From NCBI RefSeq assembly GCF_014202275.1, contig NZ_JACHGF010000010.1, positions 1 to 64,000 of the forward strand: a DNA stretch of 64,000 bases, written 5' to 3'. The translations under genes were made by a program, and so were the position numbers. This document shows, in pieces, positions 8,348 through 18,049 of the stretch (positions are counted from its first letter, which is position 1; every line of letters begins with the position of its first letter). The stretch comes from Rhabdobacter roseus (lineage in GTDB: Bacteria > Bacteroidota > Bacteroidia > Cytophagales > Spirosomataceae). A model generated the notes under the pieces. It was not told where the DNA came from and made no database searches. It saw only the letters and a program-made list of their open reading frames with translations.

Positions 8348-10276
8348 TCACTTCACCTGACTAATCCGGTAAAGGTACTTGCCTTTTTTACTGGGCTTGG
8401 TGGCCGTGAGCGTGACGCGGTGAATAGCCTCACCCCATACCTGCGAGAGGCGGGTGTCGGGCTGGGGGATGACCTCGGCCTGGGCGGTGAATTGCCTGGC
8501 GTCGTAGTGGAGTCGTACCTGCTGGCCGTCGACGTCGAAGAGGACGGCACCCGGCTGGGAGAGGTCGGGCTTTTGCCACACCAGGAAATGGACCTGATGG
8601 GGTACTTTGGCGGCCTTGAGTAGGTAGTCGTCCTGAATTTCCAGTCCGTCGGCCACCAGCCGGTAGGAGCGTCTCCAGGAATCAACCAACGCCGAGTCGG
8701 GGTAGGCCCCGGCCAGATCGAGCGCAAAGAGCTGCTTCTGCGCGTCGAACACCACCGACCGCGACCGGTACTGGCGGCCCTGGGCCTGCGGTACGCCGTT
8801 GATGAGGGGTAGGTTGTGGTAGTTGCTCTGCATGGTCCAGATGGAGTAGCGCTCACGGCCAAACGTCTGACGCGTGTAGGTACCTACGCCCGCGTCGATG
8901 AAGACGGGCGTGCTGTTGAGGTACAGCGAGAAAGTACCCACGTCGTTGTGGTTATGGCTTTCGGCGTTGTAGCCACCCTTGGCAGCGAAGAAGAAGCCGC
9001 CTCCGTTTTTCATATAGCAAAATTCCGTCTGCGGGTACCATACAGAGGTGTAGGCGGGCAGGGCGGCGGGCGTTTTGCGCAGCGCTTCGTGGTAGGCCAG
9101 GTCTTCAAAGGCCCGAAACAGATCGCGCCCCGCGTTGATGGCCGTGGTGGCGTGTCTCTGCTCCAGGTAGGCGGCAAACTGGGTCATGACGGGGCTGTTC
9201 ACGGCTTGGCCGTAGCGAAATATGATGCCGGGATGCCCGCCGCCCTTGGCCGAGGCATCCGCAAAATTGACCACCCAGCCGTTGCCCACGTACGAATTGG
9301 CGATGTACTCGCCCATGTTTTTGACGATGGGTTCCTCAAAAATCGAAAGCTGACCGCCGGTAGCGTAGCTCAGGATCTGGAGGTAGTCGTAGAGCTTCCC
9401 GGCGGCGTGGCCCCAGTAGGAGGGGCCTTCTTCGCAGGCGCCGTCGGTGTGGGTGTAGTTGATGAATTCATCCACCGAGACCATCGTGCGGTGTACGCCC
9501 GCAGCGCGTTTAGCGGGGTCGTCTTCCAGCAGCAGAAAGCAGGTCAGTACGTTGAAATTGCACCAGGGATTCCAGTTATTCACCGTCGTGCCGGGCTTGA
9601 GATCGAAGGCCTGCCACCAAAAATCGCTCCGCTGCATGTAGGTATCCAGGATGCGCTCCTGCAGGGTTTGACGCAGGCGCTGGGCGATGACGGGATTGAC
9701 CCGGTCAAAGGGTACTTTGAAGAAATAGTACGTCCACGACAGCAGCGAGCCGAGGTCACCCGCCGTCAGGTCGATCACGTGCTCGTTGTGGTCGGGCAGG
9801 GAACGTTGGGATTTTTGGTAGTGGCCCAGGTGCGCCGAAAGTACCCAGGACGTCATTTCCGAAAAGACCCACACGCCGTTGATGATCTGATCCATGAACC
9901 GACCCTTGCCTTCGCAAAGCTCGGCCAGCACCAGCGCGCTTAGAGCCGAGCTATTGGCTCCGAAGGGGTCCTGCATGATGGTACGCGAGCCGCTGCGCTC
10001 AAACTCCAGGTAGTCGGTAGCTTTGATGATCTTCCAGTCGAAATCAAGGTACTTTTCACCCTCGCTGATTTGTTCTTGCCGAAAGGTACCCGCGAGGCGC
10101 TCCCACCCGGCGCGGTCGGTATAGGCGGGGTAGGGTACCCAGTTTGCGTTGGGGAGCAGCCGGGTACGTACTTGCTCCAGATTGGCTTTTTTCTGTAAAA
10201 GGTCGCGTTTTTCGTAGCCGTAGCCAGGGCTGGTCAGCAGGCCCAGGCAGGCCAATAGCAGGAAGTATTTTTTCAT
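8348..10276 (-). CDS. Heparinase II/III family polysaccharide lyase
   Basis: 642 residues from ATG 10276, which starts a signal peptide (MKKYFLLLACLGLLTSPGYG); an upstream in-frame Met at 10312 would add 12 unlikely residues. An N-terminal helical toroid-like half is followed by the heparinase II/III C-terminal half with GGYNAESHNHNDVGTFSL and FIDAGVGTY; the His/Asn-rich segment carries the family's catalytic and zinc residues. These enzymes cleave uronate-containing glycans by beta-elimination in the periplasm or outside the cell. It lies downstream of susD on the same strand with a hairpin between, so it is probably part of the same glycan-use locus at lower expression. The glycan cannot be named; alginate and glycosaminoglycans are both possible. 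Confidence 0.85.
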   Translation of the reverse strand: MKKYFLLLACLGLLTSPGYGYEKRDLLQKKANLEQVRTRLLPNANWVPYPAYTDRAGWERLAGTFRQEQISEGEKYLDFDWKIIKATDYLEFERSGSRTIMQDPFGANSSALSALVLAELCEGKGRFMDQIINGVWVFSEMTSWVLSAHLGHYQKSQRSLPDHNEHVIDLTAGDLGSLLSWTYYFFKVPFDRVNPVIAQRLRQTLQERILDTYMQRSDFWWQAFDLKPGTTVNNWNPWCNFNVLTCFLLLEDDPAKRAAGVHRTMVSVDEFINYTHTDGACEEGPSYWGHAAGKLYDYLQILSYATGGQLSIFEEPIVKNMGEYIANSYVGNGWVVNFADASAKGGGHPGIIFRYGQAVNSPVMTQFAAYLEQRHATTAINAGRDLFRAFEDLAYHEALRKTPAALPAYTSVWYPQTEFCYMKNGGGFFFAAKGGYNAESHNHNDVGTFSLYLNSTPVFIDAGVGTYTRQTFGRERYSIWTMQSNYHNLPLINGVPQAQGRQYRSRSVVFDAQKQLFALDLAGAYPDSALVDSWRRSYRLVADGLEIQDDYLLKAAKVPHQVHFLVWQKPDLSQPGAVLFDVDGQQVRLHYDARQFTAQAEVIPQPDTRLSQVWGEAIHRVTLTATKPSKKGKYLYRISQVK

Positions 10277-10307
10277 GAAGGGTACAGGAATAGGTACTTT
10301 GGAAAAT

Positions 10308-10342
10308 AACAAAAGCAGGTAGTCCGGCCAGACTACCTGCTT
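10308..10342 (-). terminator. Hairpin terminator between SusD and heparinase genes
   Basis: Perfect 12-bp inverted repeat (AAGCAGGTAGTC at 10313-10324, GACTACCTGCTT at 10331-10342) with a 6-nt loop. On the minus strand it is followed by a T-rich run (TTTTGTTATTTT). It starts 18 bp after the SusD stop. Confidence 0.7.
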
Positions 10343-10359
10343 CGAGGGTACCTGGCAGG

Positions 10360-12063
10360 TTATTGCCAGCCCGGATTTTGGGTTAGGGCAGGATTGACCT
10401 CGATCTCCTGCGCCGGAATGGGCCAGATCACGTGGCGGTCCTGGAAGGTACGCGTGAGGAGGTTGTCGCCCACGATGCTTTTCTCAATCACCCCGGCGGT
10501 GTAGGCCTTCAGGAGGCCCCAGCGCTTGAGGTCGAAGTAGCGGTGGCCTTCGCCGGCCAGCTCCACGGCCCTTTCGTGAATGATCCGCTGCTTCATGGCT
10601 TCCTGGGTACTTACGGCCAGCGCGGCTCCGCCACTGTTGAGCCCTGGCATGGACGAGCGCGCGCGTACTTTGTTGAGCTCTACGATGGCTTTGTCCAGCT
10701 GGTTGGTTTCGTTGTAGGCTTCGGCCAGCATCAGCAGCACGTCGCCCAGCCGGATCAGCGGGAAGTTGAACGGTGTATGGGCTCGGTCGGTGAGCTCACC
10801 GTTGAGATTCCCTTCGGGTACGAACTTCCGCCATACGTAGGTGTACCAGCCCCGGTTGTTCCGGATCTGACCGAAGTTTTCGTTGACGCCCGTGGCCAGG
10901 ACCAGTTGCATTTGCCGGGGGGCGTTGGCGTTCCAGCCCAGTTGATACGCGTAAGGTACCACGAGGGTTTGCGTCATACGGGGGTCGCGGTTGCGGTAGA
11001 TTTCGCCCAGCTTGGCCGTGTCGGGTACGGTCACTAAGCGGCCGCTTTGCTGGGTAGCCATCATGGCGGCCCGCTTCACGGCGTTGTCGGTGGTGTAGCC
11101 GGGGAAGTGCTTGTTCCAGTCGAACGGTGTGCCGTCCCGGTTCTCGTACATGTCGGCCAGGGTGGTGGTGGGCATACCGTTGTTCCAACTGCTACCGAAG
11201 ATCGAGCGAGTACCCAGGTAGTGCGCAAAGGGCATTCCGTAGGGGAAACCCACCCCGCCTTTGTTCTGAATGGCAAAGATCATTTCGCTGCTGTTGTGGC
11301 CGCTGAGTTTGAATAACCCGGCGTAGTCGTTGTAGAGCGTATAACCGTAGGCGTTGGATTTGTTATAGACAATTTCTTCAAAATCCTGGATCGCCTTGTC
11401 CCACTCCTTGTGGTAGAGGTATACTCTTCCGCGCAGGGCGTAGGCGGCTCCTTTGGTGGCGCGCCCCAGCTGCGCCGCCGGGTACGACACGGGTAGGTCG
11501 GCGATGGCCGCCGTGAGGTCCGCCACGATGAAAGCCCGTACTTCGGCCTCGGAACTGCGGGGGAGCAGCAGTTGGTTAAAATCGCGGTTCAGGTCGGTCG
11601 TTTCGTCGTAGATAGGTACCCCGCCGAATAGGTTCAGCATTTGGAAGTAGTACAGGCCGCGCAAAAACCGGGCTTCCCCCATGAATACTTTCTTGGAGGC
11701 GTCGGGGAGGTCCATGCCCGCCAGGTTTCGCAGGGCGTTGTTGGCCCGTTGAATACCGTCGTAGCCGCGCCGCCAGCGGTTGACCATGATGCCGGTGCGG
11801 TCGGTAAAATTACCGTTGATGATATCACCCATGCCTTGCGGATCGTAGCCCACGGCAATGTCGGTCAGGTTGTCCAGCATGTTATAGAGCCCGAAGAGGT
11901 CGTGCTGTTTCATGTCGGCATAAACCCCCATGAGGCCTTGCAGGGCGTGTTCTTCGGTTTTCCAGAAAGAGCCCGCACTTACCCGGTCGAAGGGTTGGGT
12001 ATCGAGGTCGTAGCAGCTGCTGACGGACAACGTCAGGCAGAAAAGGAAAAGTATTTTTTTCAT
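10360..12063 (-). CDS. SusD/RagB family nutrient-binding outer membrane lipoprotein
   Basis: 567 residues, standard SusD size. The N-terminus (MKKILFLFCLTLSVSSCYDLD) is a lipoprotein signal peptide with the lipid-accepting Cys17. Typical SusD features follow: an early SAGSFWKTEEHALQGLMGVYAD segment, RWRRGYDGIQRANNAL, a TPR-rich middle with ARFLRGLYYFQML, and the C-terminal GEGHRYFDLKRWG motif. It caps the SusC barrel at the cell surface and binds the glycan or oligomer before import. It sits 12 bp after SusC in the same operon, controlled with it by the FecR/ECF pair upstream. Confidence 0.95.
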   Translation of the reverse strand: MKKILFLFCLTLSVSSCYDLDTQPFDRVSAGSFWKTEEHALQGLMGVYADMKQHDLFGLYNMLDNLTDIAVGYDPQGMGDIINGNFTDRTGIMVNRWRRGYDGIQRANNALRNLAGMDLPDASKKVFMGEARFLRGLYYFQMLNLFGGVPIYDETTDLNRDFNQLLLPRSSEAEVRAFIVADLTAAIADLPVSYPAAQLGRATKGAAYALRGRVYLYHKEWDKAIQDFEEIVYNKSNAYGYTLYNDYAGLFKLSGHNSSEMIFAIQNKGGVGFPYGMPFAHYLGTRSIFGSSWNNGMPTTTLADMYENRDGTPFDWNKHFPGYTTDNAVKRAAMMATQQSGRLVTVPDTAKLGEIYRNRDPRMTQTLVVPYAYQLGWNANAPRQMQLVLATGVNENFGQIRNNRGWYTYVWRKFVPEGNLNGELTDRAHTPFNFPLIRLGDVLLMLAEAYNETNQLDKAIVELNKVRARSSMPGLNSGGAALAVSTQEAMKQRIIHERAVELAGEGHRYFDLKRWGLLKAYTAGVIEKSIVGDNLLTRTFQDRHVIWPIPAQEIEVNPALTQNPGWQ

Positions 12064-12075
12064 GATCGTGCTAGA

Positions 12076-15000
12076 TTAAAACGTAAGGTTGATGCCCACC
12101 AGCGCTTGCTTCAAGGTAGGGTACTGCGTGCCGCTCACTTCCGGGTCGAAGCCTTTGTAGCGGGTGAAGGTGAGGTAGTTTTCCAGACTACCGTACACGC
12201 GCAGGGTACTTATCTTGGCCTTTTCGGTCAGTGACCGGGGTACGGTGTAGCCCAGCTGGATGTTTTTCAGGCGCATGAAGGAGCGGTTTTGCAACCAGAA
12301 GTCGCTGTTTCGGGTGTTGCGCGCGTCGGTGTAGTTGAGCAGGCGCGGGTAGGTAGCGTCGGTGCGTCCGGGGTACCAACGGCCCTCGGCTATTTCCTGG
12401 TTGATCTGGTAGCCCCAACGCACGCCGGTGGTATGGTACAGATCCTGCCAGATCACCTGTAGGCCGCCCGAGCCCTGTACGAGCAGGGAGAAATCGATTC
12501 CTTTCCAGTCGGCGCTGAGGTTGATGCCGTACCCAATGCGCGGGGCCGTGCCGTGGCCGGTGGTGTAGCGGTCTTCGTCGTTGATGATGCCGTCGCCGTT
12601 GGTATCTTTATACAGCAAATCGCCCATCCTGGGGGTGCCGTAGGCCGCAAACGGATTGCGCTTCTGGCCGGTGTTAGGGTCTACGGGCGCGTTGTCGATC
12701 ATGCTTTGTACCAGGGCCAGGTCGGCTTCGGTCTGGATGATGCGGTCTACGCCCAGGATGTACAGCGTGTTGATGGCGTAGCCTTCTTGCAACAGCGAGG
12801 CGCCACTGATGGTGCGCTCGTCGCCCTTGAACTTGGTCACGGTATTGTCTACGAAACTAAAATTACCACCGATCTGGTAGTTGAAGTCGCCGAGGCGGTT
12901 GCGGTAGCTGAGGTTGAGCTCGATCCCCTGGTTCAGTACCTCCGCCGCGTTTTGCTTCGGAATGGAGGCATTGCCCACCACCAGCGGCGCGGGCAGGTCG
13001 ATGAGGATATTCTTAGTTCTTTTACTGAAAACATCAATGGAGCCATCCAGCCGGTTGTTGAACAGCCCAAAGTCAACGCCTACGTTGGTGATGTAGGTAC
13101 TTTCCCAGGTCAGGCCCGCGTTGGAAAGGGCCGTTTGGGCAAAGCCTACGTTGAGGTTGTTGTTGAGGATGTAGTTGGCGGCGTTATAAACAGCCTGGTA
13201 CTCGTAGTTGCCCACGGCGTTATTGCCTAGCGAGCCGTAAGATGCCCGCAGCTTGAGGGTAGGCATCCAGCTCAGGTCAAAAAACGATTCTTCCGAGACG
13301 CGCCAGCCCGCCGAGAACGACGGGAACATACCCCAGCGGCTATTCCCCGCCGCGAAGCGGGAGGTACCGTCGCGCCGCAGGTTGGCCTCGAAGAGGTACT
13401 TGTCGTCCAGGCTCAGGTTGATCCGCCCGAAGTACGAGCGCATGGTCCAGTCGGAGGCGTTGCCGTTGGCGGCGGCGTCCATCGTGGCGGCGTCAATCAC
13501 GCTCAGGCTGGGGTCGATTAAGTCTAGTTTGCTGGCATTGAACCAAATACCCTTGTAGTACTCCTGGCTGGCTCCTACCATGACGTTCATGGTCAGGCGC
13601 TCGCCGAAGGTTTTGTCGTAGCGAATAATCCCGTCCATCCAGTACTGGTAGTCTTTGTTGTTTTGGTTCATAATCGAGGTACGTCCTACGCCGGTACGCG
13701 AGATGGTGTTCGTCAGGAGATCCCACCGATCGTTGAAGACGGGTTGCTGGTACTGTAGGCGGTCGTCGAAGACATAGTTGTACGAGCCCTCAATCGTCAG
13801 GCCTTCAAAAGGACGTAGCTTTCCGAATAGGCGCGTCGTGAGCTTGTTTTGTCGAATATCTCCCTGGCGGCTGTACAAATTGTGCAGTACGTTGTTGGCC
13901 TGGGGGTCGTCCTCGGGGTTGTTGGGGCCTCCGAAGCGCCCGTCGGGGGCGCGAAGTACCATGCCGGGGGTACTGGCGCCGGCAAACGAAAAGACATCGT
14001 TTAGGATGTTAGTACCAATGTCGGTTCTGGCTACCATGCCGTTCAACAAAGTACCCAGCGTGAGCCAGGGCTTGATGTCGGCCTCCAGGTTGAGCCGTAG
14101 GCTGTAGCGCTCGTAGCCCGCTTTTTCGATGATCCCCGGATTGTCCAGGTACCCAAACGAGCCAAAGTACCGGATCGTGGAAGTACCTCCTGAAAACGAC
14201 AGGTTGTGGTTCTGGATCAGGTTGGGTTTGAATACCTCGTCGGTCCACTCGGTATTGGGGTACTTCAGCGGGTCACCGCCTTCATTGGCCCGCCAGAGGT
14301 CAATTTTCTCCTGCGAAAAAATGGGCGTAGCGTTGGGGTCGGAGTTGCGGAAGCCCTCGTTCATGAGCTCCATGTAGTTGGCGTAGTTGGACATAGTCCG
14401 CACCACGTTGGAAGGCTTGGCCGTCGAGAAAAACGAATTGTAGTTGACCTTGAATTCCCCCTCTTTCCCTTTTTTGGTCGTGATCAAAATAACCCCGTTG
14501 GCGGCCCGCGAGCCGTAGATGGCCGCCGATGCCGCATCTTTCAGCACCGAAATGCTCTCGACGTCCTGCGGATTGAGGTGGTTCATGTTGCCCACCGCGC
14601 CGTCGATGATCACCAGCGGGTCGGAGTTGTTCAAAGTACCCTGGCCCCGGATGCGCAGCGTGGCACCGTCGCCACCGGGACGGCCGTTGCCCTGGTTCAC
14701 GTACAGCCCCGCCGCCAGTCCCGCCAAACCCGAGGAAAGCGACGTAATGGGGCGCGTCTCGGCCTGCTTGCTGAAATCGACCGTCGCAACGGCGCCGGTC
14801 AGGTTGGCTTTTTTCTGGGTACCATACCCCACCACTACTACCTCTTCCAAGGCCTTGGTGTCGGATTGCAGTTTTATGTTCAGCTGGGTTTGGTTACCCA
14901 CCGTGGTTTCCTGCGGCAAGTACCCCACAAAGGAAAAAATCAGCACCGCCGAGGCGTCGGGTACCGTGAGCTCAAAGCGGCCCGCGGCGTCGGTGGTGGT

Positions 15001-15501
15001 ACCGCGCGAGGTACCTTTGAGCACAATACTCACGCCGGGTAGTTCTTCGCCCTTTTCGTCCGTAACGGTACCTTCTATACGCAGCTCGGATTGACTGGTT
15101 TCACTCGTCGCTTGTTTCAGGATCGTCGTGGGCAACAGCGACTTCTGCTTGCGCAGGATGAGCTGGTCGTCCACCACAACGTAGGTAATGCCCAGTGGGT
15201 GCAGAAGCTGCGTAAGTACCTCCGCCACGCTTTTGTTTTGAAACTGCTGCGAAACCATCTGGCTCCGTGGCAGTACGGTAGAGTTGTAGGTAATGGGTAC
15301 CTTGGCCACTTCACTGAGCCGGTTCAGCGCCGTACCCAGCTGCACGTTGTCAAACGAGATGCTGATGCGGCGGTCCAGCATTTCCTGGGCCGAGCTGCCC
15401 GCCAGGGCGGTACTCATCAGGAGCAGCGTTAAGAAAATCTGTAAGCCCGTTATTTTCATGACGGTCAACCATACGGTTGTAGTTGTACACTTTTTTTTCA
15501 T
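12076..15501 (-). CDS. SusC/RagA family TonB-linked outer membrane transporter
   Basis: 1141 residues from ATG 15501 (MKKKCTTTT); an in-frame Met at 15540 is less likely because the signal sequence begins near MKITGLQIFLTLLLMST. Domains in order: signal peptide, an STN domain (RRISISFDNVQLGTALNRLSE), a carboxypeptidase-regulatory-like beta-sandwich (EGTVTDEKGEELPGVSIVL), the TonB-dependent plug (VVVGYGTQKKANLTGAV) and a long beta-barrel ending in Phe. The STN domain marks transporters that signal through a FecR anti-sigma factor, and exactly such a gene lies upstream. It imports a SusD-captured ligand across the outer membrane using TonB energy. Confidence 0.96.
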   Translation of the reverse strand: MKKKCTTTTVWLTVMKITGLQIFLTLLLMSTALAGSSAQEMLDRRISISFDNVQLGTALNRLSEVAKVPITYNSTVLPRSQMVSQQFQNKSVAEVLTQLLHPLGITYVVVDDQLILRKQKSLLPTTILKQATSETSQSELRIEGTVTDEKGEELPGVSIVLKGTSRGTTTDAAGRFELTVPDASAVLIFSFVGYLPQETTVGNQTQLNIKLQSDTKALEEVVVVGYGTQKKANLTGAVATVDFSKQAETRPITSLSSGLAGLAAGLYVNQGNGRPGGDGATLRIRGQGTLNNSDPLVIIDGAVGNMNHLNPQDVESISVLKDAASAAIYGSRAANGVILITTKKGKEGEFKVNYNSFFSTAKPSNVVRTMSNYANYMELMNEGFRNSDPNATPIFSQEKIDLWRANEGGDPLKYPNTEWTDEVFKPNLIQNHNLSFSGGTSTIRYFGSFGYLDNPGIIEKAGYERYSLRLNLEADIKPWLTLGTLLNGMVARTDIGTNILNDVFSFAGASTPGMVLRAPDGRFGGPNNPEDDPQANNVLHNLYSRQGDIRQNKLTTRLFGKLRPFEGLTIEGSYNYVFDDRLQYQQPVFNDRWDLLTNTISRTGVGRTSIMNQNNKDYQYWMDGIIRYDKTFGERLTMNVMVGASQEYYKGIWFNASKLDLIDPSLSVIDAATMDAAANGNASDWTMRSYFGRINLSLDDKYLFEANLRRDGTSRFAAGNSRWGMFPSFSAGWRVSEESFFDLSWMPTLKLRASYGSLGNNAVGNYEYQAVYNAANYILNNNLNVGFAQTALSNAGLTWESTYITNVGVDFGLFNNRLDGSIDVFSKRTKNILIDLPAPLVVGNASIPKQNAAEVLNQGIELNLSYRNRLGDFNYQIGGNFSFVDNTVTKFKGDERTISGASLLQEGYAINTLYILGVDRIIQTEADLALVQSMIDNAPVDPNTGQKRNPFAAYGTPRMGDLLYKDTNGDGIINDEDRYTTGHGTAPRIGYGINLSADWKGIDFSLLVQGSGGLQVIWQDLYHTTGVRWGYQINQEIAEGRWYPGRTDATYPRLLNYTDARNTRNSDFWLQNRSFMRLKNIQLGYTVPRSLTEKAKISTLRVYGSLENYLTFTRYKGFDPEVSGTQYPTLKQALVGINLTF

Positions 15502-15581
15502 AGATTTAACTGTTTTTCTTGAACTGGGAAAACATACCAATCCCCTGCCTCCTTCGGGAGGCCCGTTGTGCTAAGCGGGGG

Positions 15582-15626
15582 GATGTAAGGCTGGTCGTGG
15601 TGCGAACACGACCGGCCTTTTTACAT
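15582..15626. terminator. Long hairpin between FecR and SusC genes
   Basis: Inverted repeat with GGCTGGTCGTG and CACGACCGGCC arms around a short loop, extended by flanking ATGTAA and TTACAT. A T5 run follows on the plus strand. It lies downstream of the fecR-like stop and inside the susC leader, so it may end the regulator transcript or fold in the susC 5' leader. Confidence 0.5.
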
Positions 15627-15684
15627 GGGGTTTAGGAGCATCAAAGGTACTTTAAGTCATAGGCAAAGGGTTTTTTGGGTTAAC

Positions 15685-16761
15685 CTAATTACAACCGAGT
15701 GAAGTAAGGACCACGACACCGTCTTCCAGCGTGAACGACGTGCCGGGCCCCACGCCCTCGCAGATAATCTTCAATTTTTCAAAAAACGGTTTGTCCGTGA
15801 GTGTGGTTGTGAGCGAGCAACCCGCAAGTACCTGCTCGTTCACGCGGATGGGCACGCCGTAGTCGCGGCTGAGGGTAGCCAGGATGTCGGTTACGGGTAC
15901 CTCTTTGAATGTATACGTAATGGGAGTGGGCGGAAGTACCTCCGGAGCTACCTGAACGGGCAGCTGCGCCGCCGTAAAAGCGCGCCGGGTCCGGTCGAAA
16001 ACCAGCCGCTGGTTGGCCTTCAGCGCCACGGGCGAGGGGGTACTTAGGGTACTTGCCTCGGCGTCATGTGCCTGGGTCGTTACTGACACCGTACCCGTCT
16101 TCACGGTGACGGCGTAGCTGGACTGGTGCTCAAAGGCCTCCACCATAAAGCTCGTGCCCAGTACCTTAGTGACCAGCTCGTTGGCCCGGACCACGAACGG
16201 CCGGGCGGGGTTTTTGGTTACTTCAAAAAACGCCTTTCCCCAGAGCTGGACCTCGCGCTGCGGGCCGTCCAGGGCCGCTGCGTACCGGACCCGGCTCGCC
16301 GGATGCAGCCAGATGGCGCTCCCGTCGGGCAGGGCAATGGGAAGTACCTCCGTCGTTTGGTTTACTTTCTCAACCATGGCGAGGGGAGCCACGGCCAGCT
16401 CGGTAGGCGAGAGGGTACCTGGCCGTGGCTGTAAGTACCACCAGCCCGCCAGCGCCACCAGCAGCACCGAAGCCGCCGCGACCAACGGCCGGAGGTACCG
16501 GGGCCACAGCGCCACCGCGCGGGTGGCCTCGGGAGCGGGCTCTTCGGCCCGAAGGCGGGCGTGGATTTTTCGGAGTAGCTGCTCCGATTTTTCGATTTTG
16601 AGCGGTTGTTGCCGTTGGTAAAGTACCTGGCGGTACTCTTCGTAGAGCGAAAGCGCCCCTTCGTCGCGCTGCGTTTCCAGCCAGGCAAACAGGTACTTTT
16701 CTTCTTCAGGTGTGGTTTCACCCCGCGAGAACTTTTCCAGAAGTTGGGTCATGTCGGGCAT
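15685..16761 (-). CDS. FecR family anti-sigma factor
   Basis: 358 residues. A short cytoplasmic N-terminal sigma-binding part (about 1-85) is followed by one membrane helix (LVAAASVLLVALAGWWYL, about residues 91-108), then a periplasmic FecR domain with the LPDGSAIWLHPASRVRY signature. The C-terminal DUF4974-like domain (YTFKEVPVTDILATLSRDYGVPI) resembles an STN fold and probably contacts the SusC STN domain. It would hold the ECF sigma factor inactive until SusC signals ligand binding. It lies 84 bp downstream of the sigma gene and 183 bp upstream of susC, the standard order for this circuit. The Met at residue 4 is an alternative start. Confidence 0.93.
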   Translation of the reverse strand: MPDMTQLLEKFSRGETTPEEEKYLFAWLETQRDEGALSLYEEYRQVLYQRQQPLKIEKSEQLLRKIHARLRAEEPAPEATRAVALWPRYLRPLVAAASVLLVALAGWWYLQPRPGTLSPTELAVAPLAMVEKVNQTTEVLPIALPDGSAIWLHPASRVRYAAALDGPQREVQLWGKAFFEVTKNPARPFVVRANELVTKVLGTSFMVEAFEHQSSYAVTVKTGTVSVTTQAHDAEASTLSTPSPVALKANQRLVFDRTRRAFTAAQLPVQVAPEVLPPTPITYTFKEVPVTDILATLSRDYGVPIRVNEQVLAGCSLTTTLTDKPFFEKLKIICEGVGPGTSFTLEDGVVVLTSLGCN

Positions 16762-16845
16762 TGTCGTACCAGTCAGTAGGTACCACTAAATACTCCGGAA
16801 GCCCAAAAGGGATGGGTACTTTGTGAATTTTTTTAAAAAAAGTAC

Positions 16846-17451
16846 CTAGTATGAAAAGTAGAGCAGCAAGAGCACGAGGTCAGCGGTCAGCGAAAGGGGG
16901 TACTTGCGGGCAATGTACTCCCGGATGCTCTTGTTGGCCACCTTGAGGTGATCTTTGACGGTGTGCACGGAGAGATTCAGGCCCTGGGCAATTTCTTCCA
17001 GCGACCTCCCCTCAAACCGGTACCGCCGAAAAATCTCCTTTTTCCGCTCCGGCAGCTGCGCCACGGCCTCTTCAATCATGGCCAGCCGCGCCATAAATTC
17101 CTCTTCGCTCAGCTCGACGCCGTCGGCTACGTTTTCCAGCTCGGCGGCTTGCGGGTCGGTGAGGCTGGGCGCACGCCGTACTTTTTTGAGGTATGATACC
17201 GACTTGTTGTAGCTCACCACAAAGAGCCAGTTGGCTACGCGCTCGCGCTCCAGGGTACTTCGGTGTTCCCAAAGGGCCAGAAAAACGTCTTGGAGCAAGT
17301 CTTCGGCCAGCTCCGGCTGCCGGACCAGCTTCAGGATGTTGGCATAAACGGCCTGGTGGTACTGCTCATACAGGCCATCAAAGTACCCCAGATCTTCATC
17401 CGCAGAACTAAAATGCTTATGATCAATATCCTGAGCCGTCGTTTCCCTCAT
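16846..17451 (-). CDS. ECF RNA polymerase sigma factor (sigma-70 family)
   Basis: 201 residues. Region 2 is recognisable in YHQAVYANILKLVRQPELAEDLLQDVFLALWEH with the RVANWLFVVSYNKSVSYLKK part, and region 4 as FEGRSLEEIAQGLNLSVHTVKDHLKVANKSI, a helix-turn-helix binding the -35 element. Size and ending match the Bacteroides-expansion ECF family that works with FecR and SusC. It probably activates the susC-susD genes downstream. A TAATTTTG box on the minus strand (17531-17524) could be the -7 element of its own promoter, though no good -33 box was found. Confidence 0.93.
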   Translation of the reverse strand: MRETTAQDIDHKHFSSADEDLGYFDGLYEQYHQAVYANILKLVRQPELAEDLLQDVFLALWEHRSTLERERVANWLFVVSYNKSVSYLKKVRRAPSLTDPQAAELENVADGVELSEEEFMARLAMIEEAVAQLPERKKEIFRRYRFEGRSLEEIAQGLNLSVHTVKDHLKVANKSIREYIARKYPLSLTADLVLLLLYFSY

Positions 17452-17689
17452 AGTACTTTGTCTAGCGGGTCTTCAAGTCGGGGAGCTTCGTCCGCAGGAC
17501 TTCCCTTCCCGGAGCCGATTAGACAAAATTAGGGAATAATATATTTTAAAAAAGAAGTTATTGGGGCTTTTTGGCAAGTAAGGTCGACCTGGGAACGTAG
17601 GTGATGGTTGTTGTGCAAAAAAGCCGGCGCGACAAGTACCCTGGTCAGGTACCTTCTCCGGTAGGAGGTGGTAAGTAGCTATGGGCTGC

Positions 17690-18049
17690 TTAGTGACTAA
17701 TTTGCTTCTGTCCCAGCGCTCGTCGTAGCTGTTGATTTTCGGTTTCGAGCTGCTGGCAATAGTGCCGCTGGCTCGCGATCAACTCTTCGTAGACTTTTCG
17801 GATGGCGTCAAGGGCCGACGTTTTTTCTTCAGGCGCTACTATTGACTGCTCTATTTCTAAAGAAACAAGTTCCGAGATAGAAATGTGGTAGAGCTGGGCA
17901 ATTTTAACCAGTAGTGCCGCCGAGGGGCTGGTCTTACCGCTTTCCCAGGCGGAGTAGGTACCTTGGGTGATCCCCAGTTTTTCGGCGAGGACGGTCTGGG
18001 AGAGTTGGTGCTTTTTTCGTAGCGCTTTGAGCTGGGTGGGCAGTGGCAT
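17690..18049 (-). CDS. XRE-type helix-turn-helix regulator with C-terminal coiled coil
   Basis: 119 residues. Residues about 6-60 form a Cro/C1-type HTH (LKALRKKHQLSQTVLAEKLGITQGTYSAWESGKTSPS). The last 40 residues are a predicted coiled coil (IRKVYEELIASQRHYCQQLETENQQLRRAL), which would dimerise the protein. Targets unknown. It stands at the left edge of the AT-rich accessory island and is transcribed away from it; a 620-bp AT-rich region separates it from the VKOR gene. A role in controlling the island is possible but only by position. Confidence 0.85.
   Translation of the reverse strand: MPLPTQLKALRKKHQLSQTVLAEKLGITQGTYSAWESGKTSPSAALLVKIAQLYHISISELVSLEIEQSIVAPEEKTSALDAIRKVYEELIASQRHYCQQLETENQQLRRALGQKQISH

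Noticed and set aside
8816-9943. 375-codon frame opposite the heparinase gene
   Set aside because: Antisense shadow of a gene with clear family motifs.
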